Below, piece after piece: positions 8,943 to 17,154 of a stretch of 34,166 bases of DNA. This DNA is from Roseovarius sp. (GTDB taxonomy: Bacteria; Pseudomonadota; Alphaproteobacteria; Rhodobacterales; Rhodobacteraceae). The first letter of the stretch is position 1; the number at the start of each line of letters is the position of its first letter. The stretch spans positions 1-34,166 of the forward strand of contig NZ_JAGPVV010000218.1 of assembly GCF_018066915.1 (NCBI RefSeq), written 5' to 3'. The translations under genes were made by a program, and so were the position numbers. The notes beneath the pieces were generated by a model that had not been told where the DNA came from, did no database searches, and worked only from the letters and a program-made list of their open reading frames with translations.

Positions 8943-9941
8943 ATGACACTTGGACAGAAAATCGCTTGGGATGATACGATCCTGCCCTTTCAGCTTGACC
9001 GCGCCGATATTCGCGGGCGGGTCGTGCGCCTTGATGGGGTGCTGGACGGGATTCTGAAACAGCATGATTATCCACCGCAGGTCGAGGCGTTGATCGCGGA
9101 AATGGCTCTTTTGACCGCCTTGATCGGCCAGACGATCAAGCTGCGGTGGAAGCTGTCGTTGCAGGTGCAAACGCGCGGCGCGGTGCGGATGATCGCCACC
9201 GATTACTATGGCCCGACCGAGCCGGGAGAGCCTGCGCGCATGCGCGCCTATGCCAGTTTTGACCGGGAGCGGCTGACGCATGCGCGCCCGTTCGATCAGC
9301 TGGGCGGCGGATATTTCGCGGTCATGCTGGATCAGGGACAGGGCACGACGCCTTATCAAGGGATCACGCCCATCGCCGGTGAGGCGCTGCGCCACTGTGC
9401 CGAGGCGTATTTTGCCCAGTCCGAGCAATTGCCGACGCGCTTTGCGCTGAGTTTCGGGAAGTCCACCGAAGCGGGGGGCGTGGAGCATTGGCGCGCGGGC
9501 GGTGTCATGCTGCAACATATGCCCAAGGCTTCGCCCTTTGCCAATGATGGCGGGTCGGGCGATGGTGGGCTGCTGCAGGCCGAGGATATTCTGGAAGGCG
9601 ACGATGCCGAGAACTGGACTCGTGCCAATGTCCTGCTCGATACGGTCGAGGATCTGGAGCTGATCGGGCCATCGGTCGCGCCGACGGATCTGTTGGTCCG
9701 GCTGTTTCACGAAGAGGGGCCGCGGGTTTTCGACATGCAGGCGGTGCGGTTTGGCTGCACCTGTTCGGAGGAGCGGGTGCGCAACAGCCTGTCGATTTAT
9801 TCGGCGCGCGATATCGCGACCATGACGACGCAAGAGGGGCTTGTGACCGCCGATTGCCAGTTTTGCGGGGCGCATTACCGGCTTGACCCGGCGACGGTCG
9901 GGTTCGAGGCCAAGGATGACGGGGCCGGGGGCGGTGACTGA
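8943..9941 (+). CDS. hslO: Hsp33, redox-activated holdase chaperone
   Basis: A cytoplasmic chaperone that is turned on when oxidation and unfolding release zinc from four cysteines. The cysteine motifs are CTC (in FGCTCSEERV) and CQFC (in ADCQFCGAHY), in the C-terminal redox switch, as in all Hsp33. At 332 residues it is slightly longer than E. coli Hsp33 (about 290), with an extra Gly/Asp-rich tail. The ATG at 8943 follows AAAGGAAA. It begins a plus-strand run with the NUDIX, CCA-type and RNA methyltransferase genes; the next gene starts inside its last codons. Confidence 0.95.
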   Translation: MTLGQKIAWDDTILPFQLDRADIRGRVVRLDGVLDGILKQHDYPPQVEALIAEMALLTALIGQTIKLRWKLSLQVQTRGAVRMIATDYYGPTEPGEPARMRAYASFDRERLTHARPFDQLGGGYFAVMLDQGQGTTPYQGITPIAGEALRHCAEAYFAQSEQLPTRFALSFGKSTEAGGVEHWRAGGVMLQHMPKASPFANDGGSGDGGLLQAEDILEGDDAENWTRANVLLDTVEDLELIGPSVAPTDLLVRLFHEEGPRVFDMQAVRFGCTCSEERVRNSLSIYSARDIATMTTQEGLVTADCQFCGAHYRLDPATVGFEAKDDGAGGGD

Positions 9942-10521
9942 TCCGCTTGATCGGGTGCTGGGCGCGCTGCGGGCCGCGCGGACGCCCTCGTCGGATTATG
10001 ATCTCAATCCCGGTGTTGTCCTGCCCGAGGGGCGCAAATTGCGGGCGGCGGCGGTTTTGGTGCCGGTGCGCGAGGGGCGTGTGATTTTGACGAAGCGATC
10101 GTCAAAGCTCCGGCATCATCCGGGGCAGATTGCCTTTCCGGGGGGCAAGCAGGATGCGGGCGATCCTGACATCACCACCACGGCGCTGCGCGAAGCGGAG
10201 GAGGAAATCGGGCTCGACCGGCGCAGCGTTGAGGTGCTGGGGTTTCTGCCTCGGCATGAGACTGTGACCGGGTTTGACGTGACGCCGGTTCTGGCGCGGG
10301 TTCATGGGGCGTTTCAGCCCCGTGCCGAGCAGGGCGAGGTCGATGAGGTGTTCGATGTGCCGCTGGCGCATGTGCTCGAGTTGGGCCGATACAGGGTCGA
10401 AAAGCGGCGCTGGCGCGGGGACTGGCGGCGCTATTATGCGGTCCCCTATGGCCCCTATTACATCTGGGGGGCCACGGCGCGCATTTTGCGTAATCTGGCG
10501 GATCTGGCGGGGCCGGAATGA
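9916..10521 (+). CDS. NUDIX hydrolase of the CoA pyrophosphatase type
   Basis: Probably splits coenzyme A or its derivatives to phosphopantetheine and 3',5'-ADP. The protein has the CoA-type signature directly before the Nudix box: ILTKRSSKLRHHPGQIAFPG, which matches the LLTxRxxxLRxHxGQxxFPGG pattern of this subgroup. It continues into ALREAEEEIGL with the metal-binding glutamates. The start is uncertain between ATG 9916 and GTG 9934; both overlap the end of hslO. Its stop overlaps the following CCA-type gene (ATGA), so translation is coupled. Metal-dependent CoA hydrolysis is inferred from the motif. Confidence 0.88.
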   Translation: MTGPGAVTDPLDRVLGALRAARTPSSDYDLNPGVVLPEGRKLRAAAVLVPVREGRVILTKRSSKLRHHPGQIAFPGGKQDAGDPDITTTALREAEEEIGLDRRSVEVLGFLPRHETVTGFDVTPVLARVHGAFQPRAEQGEVDEVFDVPLAHVLELGRYRVEKRRWRGDWRRYYAVPYGPYYIWGATARILRNLADLAGPE

Positions 10522-11663
10522 AGGTTTCCGGCGCATGGATCGAGTCTAGGGCGACCCAAGCGGTCTGTGCGATGCTGACCGAGGGCGGGTATCAGGCGTT
10601 CTTTGTCGGCGGGTGCGTGCGCAATGCGCTCTTGGGCATGCCGGTGGGGGACGTGGATATCGCCACCGATGCGCGGCCCGACGTGGTGATGAAACTGGCC
10701 ACGGCGGCGGGGCTGAAGCCGGTGCCGACGGGCATCGAGCATGGCACGATTACAGTGGTTTCGAGCCATATCGGGCATGAGGTGACGACGTTTCGCGAGG
10801 ATGTGCAGACATTCGGTCGGCATGCGGTGGTGGCCTTTGGCACGGATATCGGCACCGATGCGCGGCGGCGGGATTTTACCATGAATGCGCTTTATGCCCG
10901 GCCTGACGGCAGCGTGGTCGATCCTCTGGGGGGGCTGGAAGACCTGCGCGCGCGGCGGGTGCGATTCATCGAGGATGCGGAGCAGAGGATTCGCGAGGAT
11001 TACCTGCGAATCCTGCGGTTTTTCCGGTTTCACGCCTGGTATGGCGATCCCGAAGGCGGGCTCGATGCAGAAGGGCTGGCGGCGGCTGCGGGCAATGTCG
11101 ACGGGTTGGCGCGCCTCTCGCGTGAGCGGGTGGGGGCGGAAATGCGCAAGCTCTTGGCGGCACCTGATCCGGCCCCTTCGGTTGCGGCGATGCAGGCGGC
11201 GGGGGTGTTGCACGGGGTTTTACCGGGCAGTGATGCGCGGGGTTTGACCCTGCTGGTGCATTTGGAATCAGAGACAAACACGGCCCCGGACGCAATTTTG
11301 CGGCTGGCTGCATTGGGTGGTGACGCGGTGGCAGAGCGGTTGCGCCTGTCGCGGGCAGAGGCGCGGCGGCTGGATCTTTTGCGCGCGGCGGCGGCGGAAA
11401 CGACGCAGGCGGCGGAATTGGGGTATCGCCACGGGGCCGAGGACGGCCGGGCGGTTCTATTGCTGCGCGCGGCGCTGTTGGAGATGCCGTGGCGTGCCCG
11501 CGATGCCGAAGATTTGGCCCAAGGGGCCGAGGCGCGGTTTCCGGTGACGGCAGCGGACCTTATGCCGGAGTATTCCGGCCAAGAGCTGGGCGCGCGGTTG
11601 CAGGAATTGGAGCAGGCTTGGATCGCGTCGGGATTTACGCTGACGCGCGATGACCTCCTCTGA
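10518..11663 (+). CDS. cca: CCA tRNA nucleotidyltransferase / poly(A) polymerase family protein
   Basis: Class II nucleotidyltransferase, most likely adding CCA to tRNA 3' ends. The head domain has FFVGGCVRNALLG and the metal-binding DVDIAT (both carboxylates), then RRRDFTMNALY and the neck motif EDYLRILRFFRFHAWYG. The 381-residue length suits the alphaproteobacterial enzymes that lack the HD domain of E. coli Cca. The encoded tRNA in this window carries its own CCA, so the enzyme would act mainly in repair. A poly(A) polymerase role cannot be excluded from the sequence alone. It overlaps the upstream NUDIX gene by four bases. Confidence 0.9.
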   Translation: MKVSGAWIESRATQAVCAMLTEGGYQAFFVGGCVRNALLGMPVGDVDIATDARPDVVMKLATAAGLKPVPTGIEHGTITVVSSHIGHEVTTFREDVQTFGRHAVVAFGTDIGTDARRRDFTMNALYARPDGSVVDPLGGLEDLRARRVRFIEDAEQRIREDYLRILRFFRFHAWYGDPEGGLDAEGLAAAAGNVDGLARLSRERVGAEMRKLLAAPDPAPSVAAMQAAGVLHGVLPGSDARGLTLLVHLESETNTAPDAILRLAALGGDAVAERLRLSRAEARRLDLLRAAAAETTQAAELGYRHGAEDGRAVLLLRAALLEMPWRARDAEDLAQGAEARFPVTAADLMPEYSGQELGARLQELEQAWIASGFTLTRDDLL

Positions 11664-11705
11664 GCGGGCTTTCATGGCGCGGCGATGCGAGTTAAAGGCG
11701 CAGGC

Positions 11706-12929
11706 ATGAGCGAGCATGACATCATACGGTTGGGGCATCAGGGCGACGGCATTGCCGAGGGGCCGGTTTACGCGCCCATAACCCTGCCCGGCGAGCGGGT
11801 TTCGGGCGCGCTGAACGGGAATACCCTGACCGATGTTCGGATCATCACGCCATCCTCGGACCGGGTGAGCGCGCCCTGTCGGCATTTTCGGACCTGCGGC
11901 GGCTGTCAGGTGCAACATGCCTCTGACGGATTTGTCGCCGGCTGGAAAGTGGAGGTGGTGCGTGCGGCGCTGACGGCGCATGGCATCACGGCAGAGTTTC
12001 TGCCGATCCACGTCTCGCCGCCGCGATCCCGGCGGCGGGCGTCCTTTGCTGCGAAACGCACGAAAAAGGGCGCAATGGCCGGGTTTTATGCCCGTGGCAG
12101 CGACGTGATCATCGAGGTGCCGGACTGTCATTTGCTGCATCCCGAGGTGATGCGCGGGCTGACTGTGGCCTCTGATCTGGCCGAGGTGGGGACCAGCCGC
12201 AAGGCGGCGCTGGCGGTCAGCGTCACGCGGTCCCTCGTAGGGTTGGATGTGGCGGTGGCCGAGGGCAAGCCGCTGGATGGGCCGCTGCGGATTGCCCTGG
12301 CGGCGCTGGCCGAGCGGCATGATCTGGCGCGGCTGGCCTGGGGCGACGAGGTGGTTGTGACACGGCGCGCGCCGGTGCAGGCGTTTGGCGCGGCGCGGGT
12401 GGTGCCGCCGCCGGGCGCGTTTTTGCAAGCGACGCCCGAGGGCGAGGCCGCACTTTTGGCGGAAACAGAGACTATTCTGGCGGGGGCGCGGCGAATTGTC
12501 GATCTCTTTGCCGGGTGCGGCACCTTTGCGCTGCCGCTGGCGCAGCGGGCACAAGTGCACGCGGTCGAAGGTGAGGCGGCGATGCTGGAGACGCTCGATA
12601 CCGGGCGGCGCGGCATTGCGGGGCTGCATCCGCTGAGCACCGAGGCGCGGGATCTCTTTCGTCGACCGCTCTTGCCTGATGAGTTGGCGCGGTTCGATTC
12701 GGCGGTGATTGATCCGCCGCGCGCCGGGGCTGAGGCGCAGATTGCGGAAATCGCGCGTTCGGGCCTGCCCCGGCTAGCCTATGTATCCTGTAACCCGGTG
12801 ACATTTGCCCGCGACGCCAAGCTGTTGATCGCGGCGGGTTATGCGATGGGGCCGGTGCGCGTTGTGGATCAATTCCGCTGGTCGGCGCATGTGGAATTGG
12901 TGGCCGGATTCACGCTGAACAAGGCGTGA
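11706..12929 (+). CDS. 23S rRNA (uracil-C5) methyltransferase, RumA/TrmA family
   Basis: Uses SAM to make 5-methyluridine in RNA, most likely at position 1939 of 23S rRNA (RlmD-type). The [4Fe-4S] cysteines are seen at Cys58, Cys64 and Cys67 (CRHFRTCGGCQ), plus a later one in VPDCHLL. The SAM site is VDLFAGCGTFALPLA, and the catalytic Cys lies in YVSCNPVTFARD with the preceding DPPRAG. The TRAM domain at the N-terminus is short, as usual in this group. The 407-residue length fits. The ATG at 11706 was chosen because GHQGDGIAEG begins right after it. It is 42 bases downstream of the CCA gene. Confidence 0.9.
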   Translation: MSEHDIIRLGHQGDGIAEGPVYAPITLPGERVSGALNGNTLTDVRIITPSSDRVSAPCRHFRTCGGCQVQHASDGFVAGWKVEVVRAALTAHGITAEFLPIHVSPPRSRRRASFAAKRTKKGAMAGFYARGSDVIIEVPDCHLLHPEVMRGLTVASDLAEVGTSRKAALAVSVTRSLVGLDVAVAEGKPLDGPLRIALAALAERHDLARLAWGDEVVVTRRAPVQAFGAARVVPPPGAFLQATPEGEAALLAETETILAGARRIVDLFAGCGTFALPLAQRAQVHAVEGEAAMLETLDTGRRGIAGLHPLSTEARDLFRRPLLPDELARFDSAVIDPPRAGAEAQIAEIARSGLPRLAYVSCNPVTFARDAKLLIAAGYAMGPVRVVDQFRWSAHVELVAGFTLNKA

Positions 12930-13003
12930 TCCTGACAAATCCCTCTACCAAGACGCCCCTGTTTTGAGGTATTAGAATCGCGAGCAGTGAGCGGATAAAA
13001 ACA

Positions 13004-13507
13004 ATGATATCTAACAGACGGTTCGTATTGCTGGCGGGGCTGAGCGCCCTAGCCGCATGTAGCAGGCAGGATTCAAAATTCCGCACCTATCGTGGCCCCG
13101 AGGTCACTCGGGTGATCGTGAACAAGGGCGAGCGTGAGATGTTTCTCTTGCATCACAATCGCCTGCTTGAGCGATACAAGGTTGATCTTGGCTTTGCGCC
13201 GCAGGGTCACAAGCAGTTCGAGGGGGATGGGCGCACGCCGGAGGGCGAGTATCACATCGACCGGCGCAATCCCAATAGCTCGTTCCACCTGTCGCTGGGC
13301 ATCTCTTATCCCAACGAGGCGGATATCGCCTATGCCAAGGCTCTTGGCAAATCGCCGGGGGGCGACATTTTCATCCATGGCGAGCCCAATGCGCTGGCCT
13401 TTCTCAGCCCGGATTGGACGGCGGGCTGTATCTCGGTCAAGAATCGCGAGATGGAGGATGTCTATGCCATGGTCCGCGACGGGACGCCGATCACGATAAC
13501 TGCGTGA
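13004..13507 (+). CDS. L,D-transpeptidase (YkuD domain) lipoprotein
   Basis: A YkuD-fold enzyme of 167 residues, acting on peptidoglycan in the periplasm. The N-terminus is basic (NRR), then hydrophobic, then a lipobox-like LAAC, so it is probably lipid-anchored. The catalytic motif is FIHGEP followed by DWTAGCISVKN, with the active Cys in AGC. The usual Arg after Cys-Ile is replaced by Ser, as in a subset of YkuD proteins. Crosslinking is the expected role, but a hydrolase or lipoprotein-attachment role is possible. It faces the CAP lipoprotein gene, and the two stops abut. Confidence 0.88.
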   Translation: MISNRRFVLLAGLSALAACSRQDSKFRTYRGPEVTRVIVNKGEREMFLLHHNRLLERYKVDLGFAPQGHKQFEGDGRTPEGEYHIDRRNPNSSFHLSLGISYPNEADIAYAKALGKSPGGDIFIHGEPNALAFLSPDWTAGCISVKNREMEDVYAMVRDGTPITITA

Positions 13508-14020
13508 TCAGGTCCCGAGAATCATCGTCCACCAGATCTTGCCGCCGGGTTCCTGAAGCCAGGAAAAGCCCATCTTGCGCGCCTCGGGAGCGAGAATCAC
13601 GCGGCGCGTGCCCTCTTCTTCCATCCAGGCGGCGAGGGTCTGAAGCTCTGTCTCGTAGGTTTCCGAGATGGTTTCGCCCACGAGCGTGCCGGAATAGCCA
13701 ACCCGACGCACCCGGTCGAGCGGCGAGGAGCCATCCGAGCCAAAGTGCCATGGGCGGTTTTGCACCGACATATCGCGCGAATGGGTCGCGGCGGCGGCGG
13801 TGAGGGCCGAATCGAGGGTGAGGGGCGGCTGACCGGCGGCTTGACGCAGGGAATTGACCGAATCGAGCATGCGGAACTGCACCTCAGAGGTCTGGCCTGC
13901 TGATATTCGGTAGACACGCGGCAGCGGCTTGCCATCCGAGCCTACTTGCGGTGGGGGCGGTGCGGCGCAGGCCGAAAGAGCCAAAAGAGCCGAGACCAGC
14001 AGGATGTAGAGACGCGCCAT
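13508..14020 (-). CDS. CAP-domain (SCP/PR1-like) lipoprotein
   Basis: A 170-residue exported protein with a CAP fold. The N-terminus MARLYILLVSALLALSAC is a lipoprotein signal with Cys18 as the lipid anchor, followed by a Pro-rich linker. CAP motifs are visible: MLDSVNSLRQAAGQPPL, ALTAAAATHSRDMS, HFGSDGSSPLDRVRRVGY and the C-terminal GGKIWWTMILG. Bacterial CAP proteins are usually envelope proteins of unclear activity; the two neighbouring L,D-transpeptidases suggest a cell-wall role. The ATG at 14020 is chosen because it starts the signal peptide. Confidence 0.82.
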   Translation of the reverse strand: MARLYILLVSALLALSACAAPPPPQVGSDGKPLPRVYRISAGQTSEVQFRMLDSVNSLRQAAGQPPLTLDSALTAAAATHSRDMSVQNRPWHFGSDGSSPLDRVRRVGYSGTLVGETISETYETELQTLAAWMEEEGTRRVILAPEARKMGFSWLQEPGGKIWWTMILGT

Positions 14021-14190
14021 GATGCAGAACCACCCGAATATTGTTTCGATATCTGCTTTAGCCCGGCTTGCGTTGCGATTCAAACCCACATGCGCAGAAC
14101 ATTGCACGCTGTGACTTTCTTGATTTGCGAGTGAAGGTTTGGCACCTTATATGTGCTGGATCATCGGCTTGGCTGACTGGAGTTTCTCAC

Positions 14191-14793
14191 ATGACCCATG
14201 ACTCTCGGATTTCGTGGAACAGACGCGCGTTTCTGACCGGAGCGGCGGCCTTGATGGGGGCACCGGCGCTGGCGCAGAGCGTGGATGGCGCGGACACCGT
14301 CGAGATGGAGCGCGGCTTGGAGGAAACGGTGCGGCGTAACATCTCCGGCTTCCGGATGCTGGATTGGCGCCCCTATTTCTCGAACCTGAACAACGGAGCG
14401 ATTCTGGTCGATATTGATTCGCGCGCGGTGCATTTCTGGAGCGCGGATCAGTCGGTCTACAAGCTCTACCCATCCTCTGTGCCATTGACCGAGGATCTGA
14501 CGCGGCGCGGGCGCACCTCTGTGGTGCAGAAGGTCGAGGGGCCGAGCTGGCGGCCGACGCCGTCGATGCTCAAGCGCAATCCGGAATGGCCGGCCTTTGT
14601 GCCGCCGGGGCCGGATAACCCGCTGGGCACCCACGCGCTTTACCTGAGTTGGACCTATTATCGCATCCATGGCACCCATGACACGCGCAAAATCGGGCGG
14701 CGGTCTTCGAATGGCTGTGTGGGTCTTTACAATGAGCATATCGCGGAATTGTTCTCTTTGACCAAGGTTGGCACGCAGGTGTTGCTAATTTGA
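14191..14793 (+). CDS. L,D-transpeptidase with Tat-type signal
   Basis: A 200-residue YkuD-family protein. The N-terminus has NRRAFLTGAAALMGAPALA, a twin-arginine-like motif and AxA cleavage site, so export folded through Tat is likely. The catalytic region is YRIHGTHDTR followed by SSNGCVGLYNEHI, with Cys as nucleophile. The Arg normally following Cys-Ile in SxGCIR is Gly here. Such enzymes form 3-3 crosslinks or attach proteins to the wall. The ATG at 14191 begins the signal. The 170-base divergent region between this gene and the CAP gene should hold both promoters. Confidence 0.88.
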   Translation: MTHDSRISWNRRAFLTGAAALMGAPALAQSVDGADTVEMERGLEETVRRNISGFRMLDWRPYFSNLNNGAILVDIDSRAVHFWSADQSVYKLYPSSVPLTEDLTRRGRTSVVQKVEGPSWRPTPSMLKRNPEWPAFVPPGPDNPLGTHALYLSWTYYRIHGTHDTRKIGRRSSNGCVGLYNEHIAELFSLTKVGTQVLLI

Positions 14794-14837
14794 CGAAAAA
14801 TTGGCGATTTGTGGTTAGGCGGACCCAAGATATAATT

Positions 14838-14855
14838 GCAATCGCTCTGGATTGC
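14838..14855. other. inverted repeat upstream of the small exported protein
   Basis: GCAATC (14838-14843) and GATTGC (14850-14855) form a perfect 6-base inverted repeat with a 6-base spacer in the AT-rich 144-base gap before the small exported protein. It could be an operator or a weak 3' hairpin of the upstream transpeptidase gene. Confidence 0.25.
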
Positions 14856-14937
14856 TGATTAGAAAAACTTACGAGGTTAAGTCTTGGGTGCTTGGAGTCG
14901 CATATTGCGGCGTCATGCCAATATCTGGAGGATAATC

Positions 14938-15126
14938 ATGAAGAAACTCGTTCTCGCTGCTGCCCTGAGCGCCGCCGCTTCGACCGCTTTCGCAGGCAAC
15001 CTGTCGGAGCCCGTCATGGAGGCACCGGTGGTTGTTGAAGAAACCGCCGCAAGCTCGTCCGCCGCAGGCGTTTGGGTTCCGCTGGTTCTGCTGGCAATCG
15101 TCGCAGCTGTTATCGCTGCTGACTAA
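14938..15126 (+). CDS. small exported membrane protein, 62 residues
   Basis: Function unknown. It begins with a signal peptide (MKKLVLAAALSAAASTAFAG), then an acidic Pro/Val/Glu stretch, a short Ala/Ser linker, and a C-terminal hydrophobic helix (VWVPLVLLAIVAAVIAA) ending in Asp. The mature form would be a tiny single-helix membrane protein with no basic residue. GGAGG sits at good distance in front of the ATG, and a strong terminator follows 22 bases after the stop, so it is a self-contained and probably well-expressed gene. I believe similar small proteins occur in other Rhodobacteraceae, but I cannot name a family. Confidence 0.85.
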   Translation: MKKLVLAAALSAAASTAFAGNLSEPVMEAPVVVEETAASSSAAGVWVPLVLLAIVAAVIAAD

Positions 15127-15147
15127 GTCCGGCAACGGCACCAACAG

Positions 15148-15178
15148 AAAAGGCAGTGGGAAACCACTGCCTTTTTTT
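15148..15178. terminator. strong intrinsic terminator, bidirectional
   Basis: AAAAGGCAGTGG pairs with CCACTGCCTTTT around a GAAA loop (15160-15163), followed by a run of seven T. On the other strand the same stem is followed by TTTT, so it also serves hemH, which ends at 15198. It is the clearest terminator in the window. Confidence 0.95.
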
Positions 15179-15197
15179 GTGCGTGCCGAGGTGTGAG

Positions 15198-16262
15198 TCA
15201 GTCAAGCCAGCCCTTGAGATTGTTTTCGACGATGGACGACAGCGCCGTGATATGGGCGTCATCGTCGTTGAGGCAGGGGATATAGGTAAAGTCTTCGCCG
15301 CCTGCTTCTTCAAAGCTCTCGCGGATTTCCTCGTTGATCTCTTCCAGCGTTTCGATGCAATCGGCGGAAAAGGCGGGGGCCATCACGGCGATGCGTTTCT
15401 TCCCGTCTTCGCGAGCCAGACGCGCGACCTCGTCCACGGTATAAGGCTTGAGCCATTCTTCGGGGCCAAAGACCGACTGGAAGGTGGTGGTGATTTCGGT
15501 ATCGGCCCAGCCCAGCCGCTCCTTGAGCAGACGGGTCGTTTTCTGGCACTGGCAATGATAGGGATCGCCCTGCATCAGATAGCGTTTCGGCATCCCGTGA
15601 TAGGACACGACAAGGATTTCAGGCCGCTTTTCGACAGCCGCATAGGCACGCTCGACCGATTGCGCGAGCGCCTCGATATAGAGCGGGTTCTGGAAATAGG
15701 GTTCGACCACGCGCGCGATGGGCTGCCATGTCTCGTCCATCAGGGCACGAAAGAACTGGTCATTCGCGGTGGCCGAGGTGGCCCCGGCGTAATGCGGATA
15801 GAGCGGGAAAAAGAGGATGCGGGTGCAGCCCGCCTCGACCATCTGGCGCACCTTGGATTTGGTTGAAGGATTGCCATAGCGCATGCAGAAATCGACCATC
15901 ACCTGATCGCCATAGCGGGCCTGCATCGCGGCGGCCATCTTGGTGGTCTGGTCGCGGGTGATGGTCATCAGGGGGCTTTCGCCCTTGTCCTCATTCCAGA
16001 TGGATTTATAGGCGTGCCCGCTGGTAAAGGGCCGTTTGGTCAGGATGATGAGCTGCAAGAGTGGTTGCCACTTCCACGGGCTATAGTCGATCACCCGGCG
16101 GTCTGACAGAAACTCGTTGAGATAGCGGCGCATCGGCCAATAGGTGTAGTGATCCGGCGTCCCGAGATTGGCCAAGAGCACGCCGGTTTTCGCGCGCGGC
16201 ACCTTGGGGTGATCGGCGGCAGCATGTTCGGGGCGGGCGGCATCATGGCTGGCATCAAGCAT
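15198..16262 (-). CDS. hemH: ferrochelatase
   Basis: Inserts iron into protoporphyrin IX, the last step of protoheme synthesis, at the inner face of the membrane. The 354 residues include KTGVLLANLGTPD, RRYLNEFLSDRRVID, FFPLYPHYAGATSAT, SYHGMPKRYLMQGDPYHCQC (catalytic His) and PAFSADCIETLEEI (catalytic Glu). The ATG at 16262 is used; a longer frame to 16325 would overlap the upstream methyltransferase gene. It reads downstream of the methyltransferase gene, with 59 bases between. Another heme gene, hemD, is 9 kb away. Confidence 0.96.
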   Translation of the reverse strand: MLDASHDAARPEHAAADHPKVPRAKTGVLLANLGTPDHYTYWPMRRYLNEFLSDRRVIDYSPWKWQPLLQLIILTKRPFTSGHAYKSIWNEDKGESPLMTITRDQTTKMAAAMQARYGDQVMVDFCMRYGNPSTKSKVRQMVEAGCTRILFFPLYPHYAGATSATANDQFFRALMDETWQPIARVVEPYFQNPLYIEALAQSVERAYAAVEKRPEILVVSYHGMPKRYLMQGDPYHCQCQKTTRLLKERLGWADTEITTTFQSVFGPEEWLKPYTVDEVARLAREDGKKRIAVMAPAFSADCIETLEEINEEIRESFEEAGGEDFTYIPCLNDDDAHITALSSIVENNLKGWLD

Positions 16263-16321
16263 GGCTTGGTCATTCCTGTGAGTTCCGGGACAGAGGTCAC
16301 ATATAGGCTGTGCCCGAAAGG

Positions 16322-17140
16322 TCAATCTTTGAGCGGGCTTTCCACCGCGCCCAGAGCATCGGCAAGCCGCGCGCTGGCTGATCCGGGGCGCAGCGGCTGG
16401 GGCTGGCTGGCGTCGGGGGACCAGCCGGTGAGGAAGATCATCTCGAACGTGGCGGGGACACGCCCGTCGTCGGTGCCAAAGGTTTGGGCATATATGTCGC
16501 AGGCGCGGCGAAGCAGGCGGGGCCGGGTCAGGGCGCGGGGGCGCGCCGCCATGGCGTTGGATTCGCCCATGGCGCGCAGGTCGCGCATGAGAGCCAGAGG
16601 ATCGGCATAGCTGGTGCGGAGCGGCAGAGTGTCGGCAACCGGCAGGGTGAGGCCCGCGCGCTGCATCAAACCGCCCAGATCGCGGATTTCGGCCATGGGA
16701 AGGACACGGGGCGAGAGGCCGCCGCTGATCTCTGCCTCGGCCTGCGCCAATGCGCTGCGCAATTCATGAAGCGTGCCGCCTCCAAAGAGGGCCGCAAGCA
16801 AGAGACCATCGGGGCGCAGCGCGCGGCGGGCCTGAATGAGTTGGCCCACGGGATCGTTGGCCCAATGCAGGCAGAGCGCGTGAACGACGAGATCGTGCGC
16901 GCCCGGCTCGAGCGTCAGCACCTCGTCATCCGCAACAATGCGCGCCTCAGGCAGGCGGGATTGCCAGAATTGTGGAAAACCCGTCACCACGGCGGGCGCG
17001 GTAAAGGATTTGTTAACCAGGCTCAGGCGATCTTCGACCTCATCTGCGGCGATTTCATGCAGGAAGAGGGCCGGCGCGCGCAGGGCGCGCTGGCGATTGC
17101 GACTGAGGGCGGCGCGGTCGGTGAGGGGCGTTTGGGTCAT
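16322..17140 (-). CDS. SAM-dependent methyltransferase, BioC / NDUFAF5-like
   Basis: A 272-residue class I methyltransferase-like protein. The N-terminus NRQRALRAPALFLHEIAADEVEDRL resembles the BioC/NDUFAF5 group, where NDUFAF5 modifies an arginine in a complex I subunit. The central VVHALCLHWANDPVGQLIQ is the family's post-I motif. The glycine-rich SAM loop is degenerate in this protein: no clear GxGxG is visible, so activity is uncertain. It starts 14 bases from the divergent comF. It is unlikely to be biotin BioC, since no bio genes are near. Confidence 0.75.
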   Translation of the reverse strand: MTQTPLTDRAALSRNRQRALRAPALFLHEIAADEVEDRLSLVNKSFTAPAVVTGFPQFWQSRLPEARIVADDEVLTLEPGAHDLVVHALCLHWANDPVGQLIQARRALRPDGLLLAALFGGGTLHELRSALAQAEAEISGGLSPRVLPMAEIRDLGGLMQRAGLTLPVADTLPLRTSYADPLALMRDLRAMGESNAMAARPRALTRPRLLRRACDIYAQTFGTDDGRVPATFEMIFLTGWSPDASQPQPLRPGSASARLADALGAVESPLKD

Positions 17141-17154
17141 GGGGCAAGAATAGA

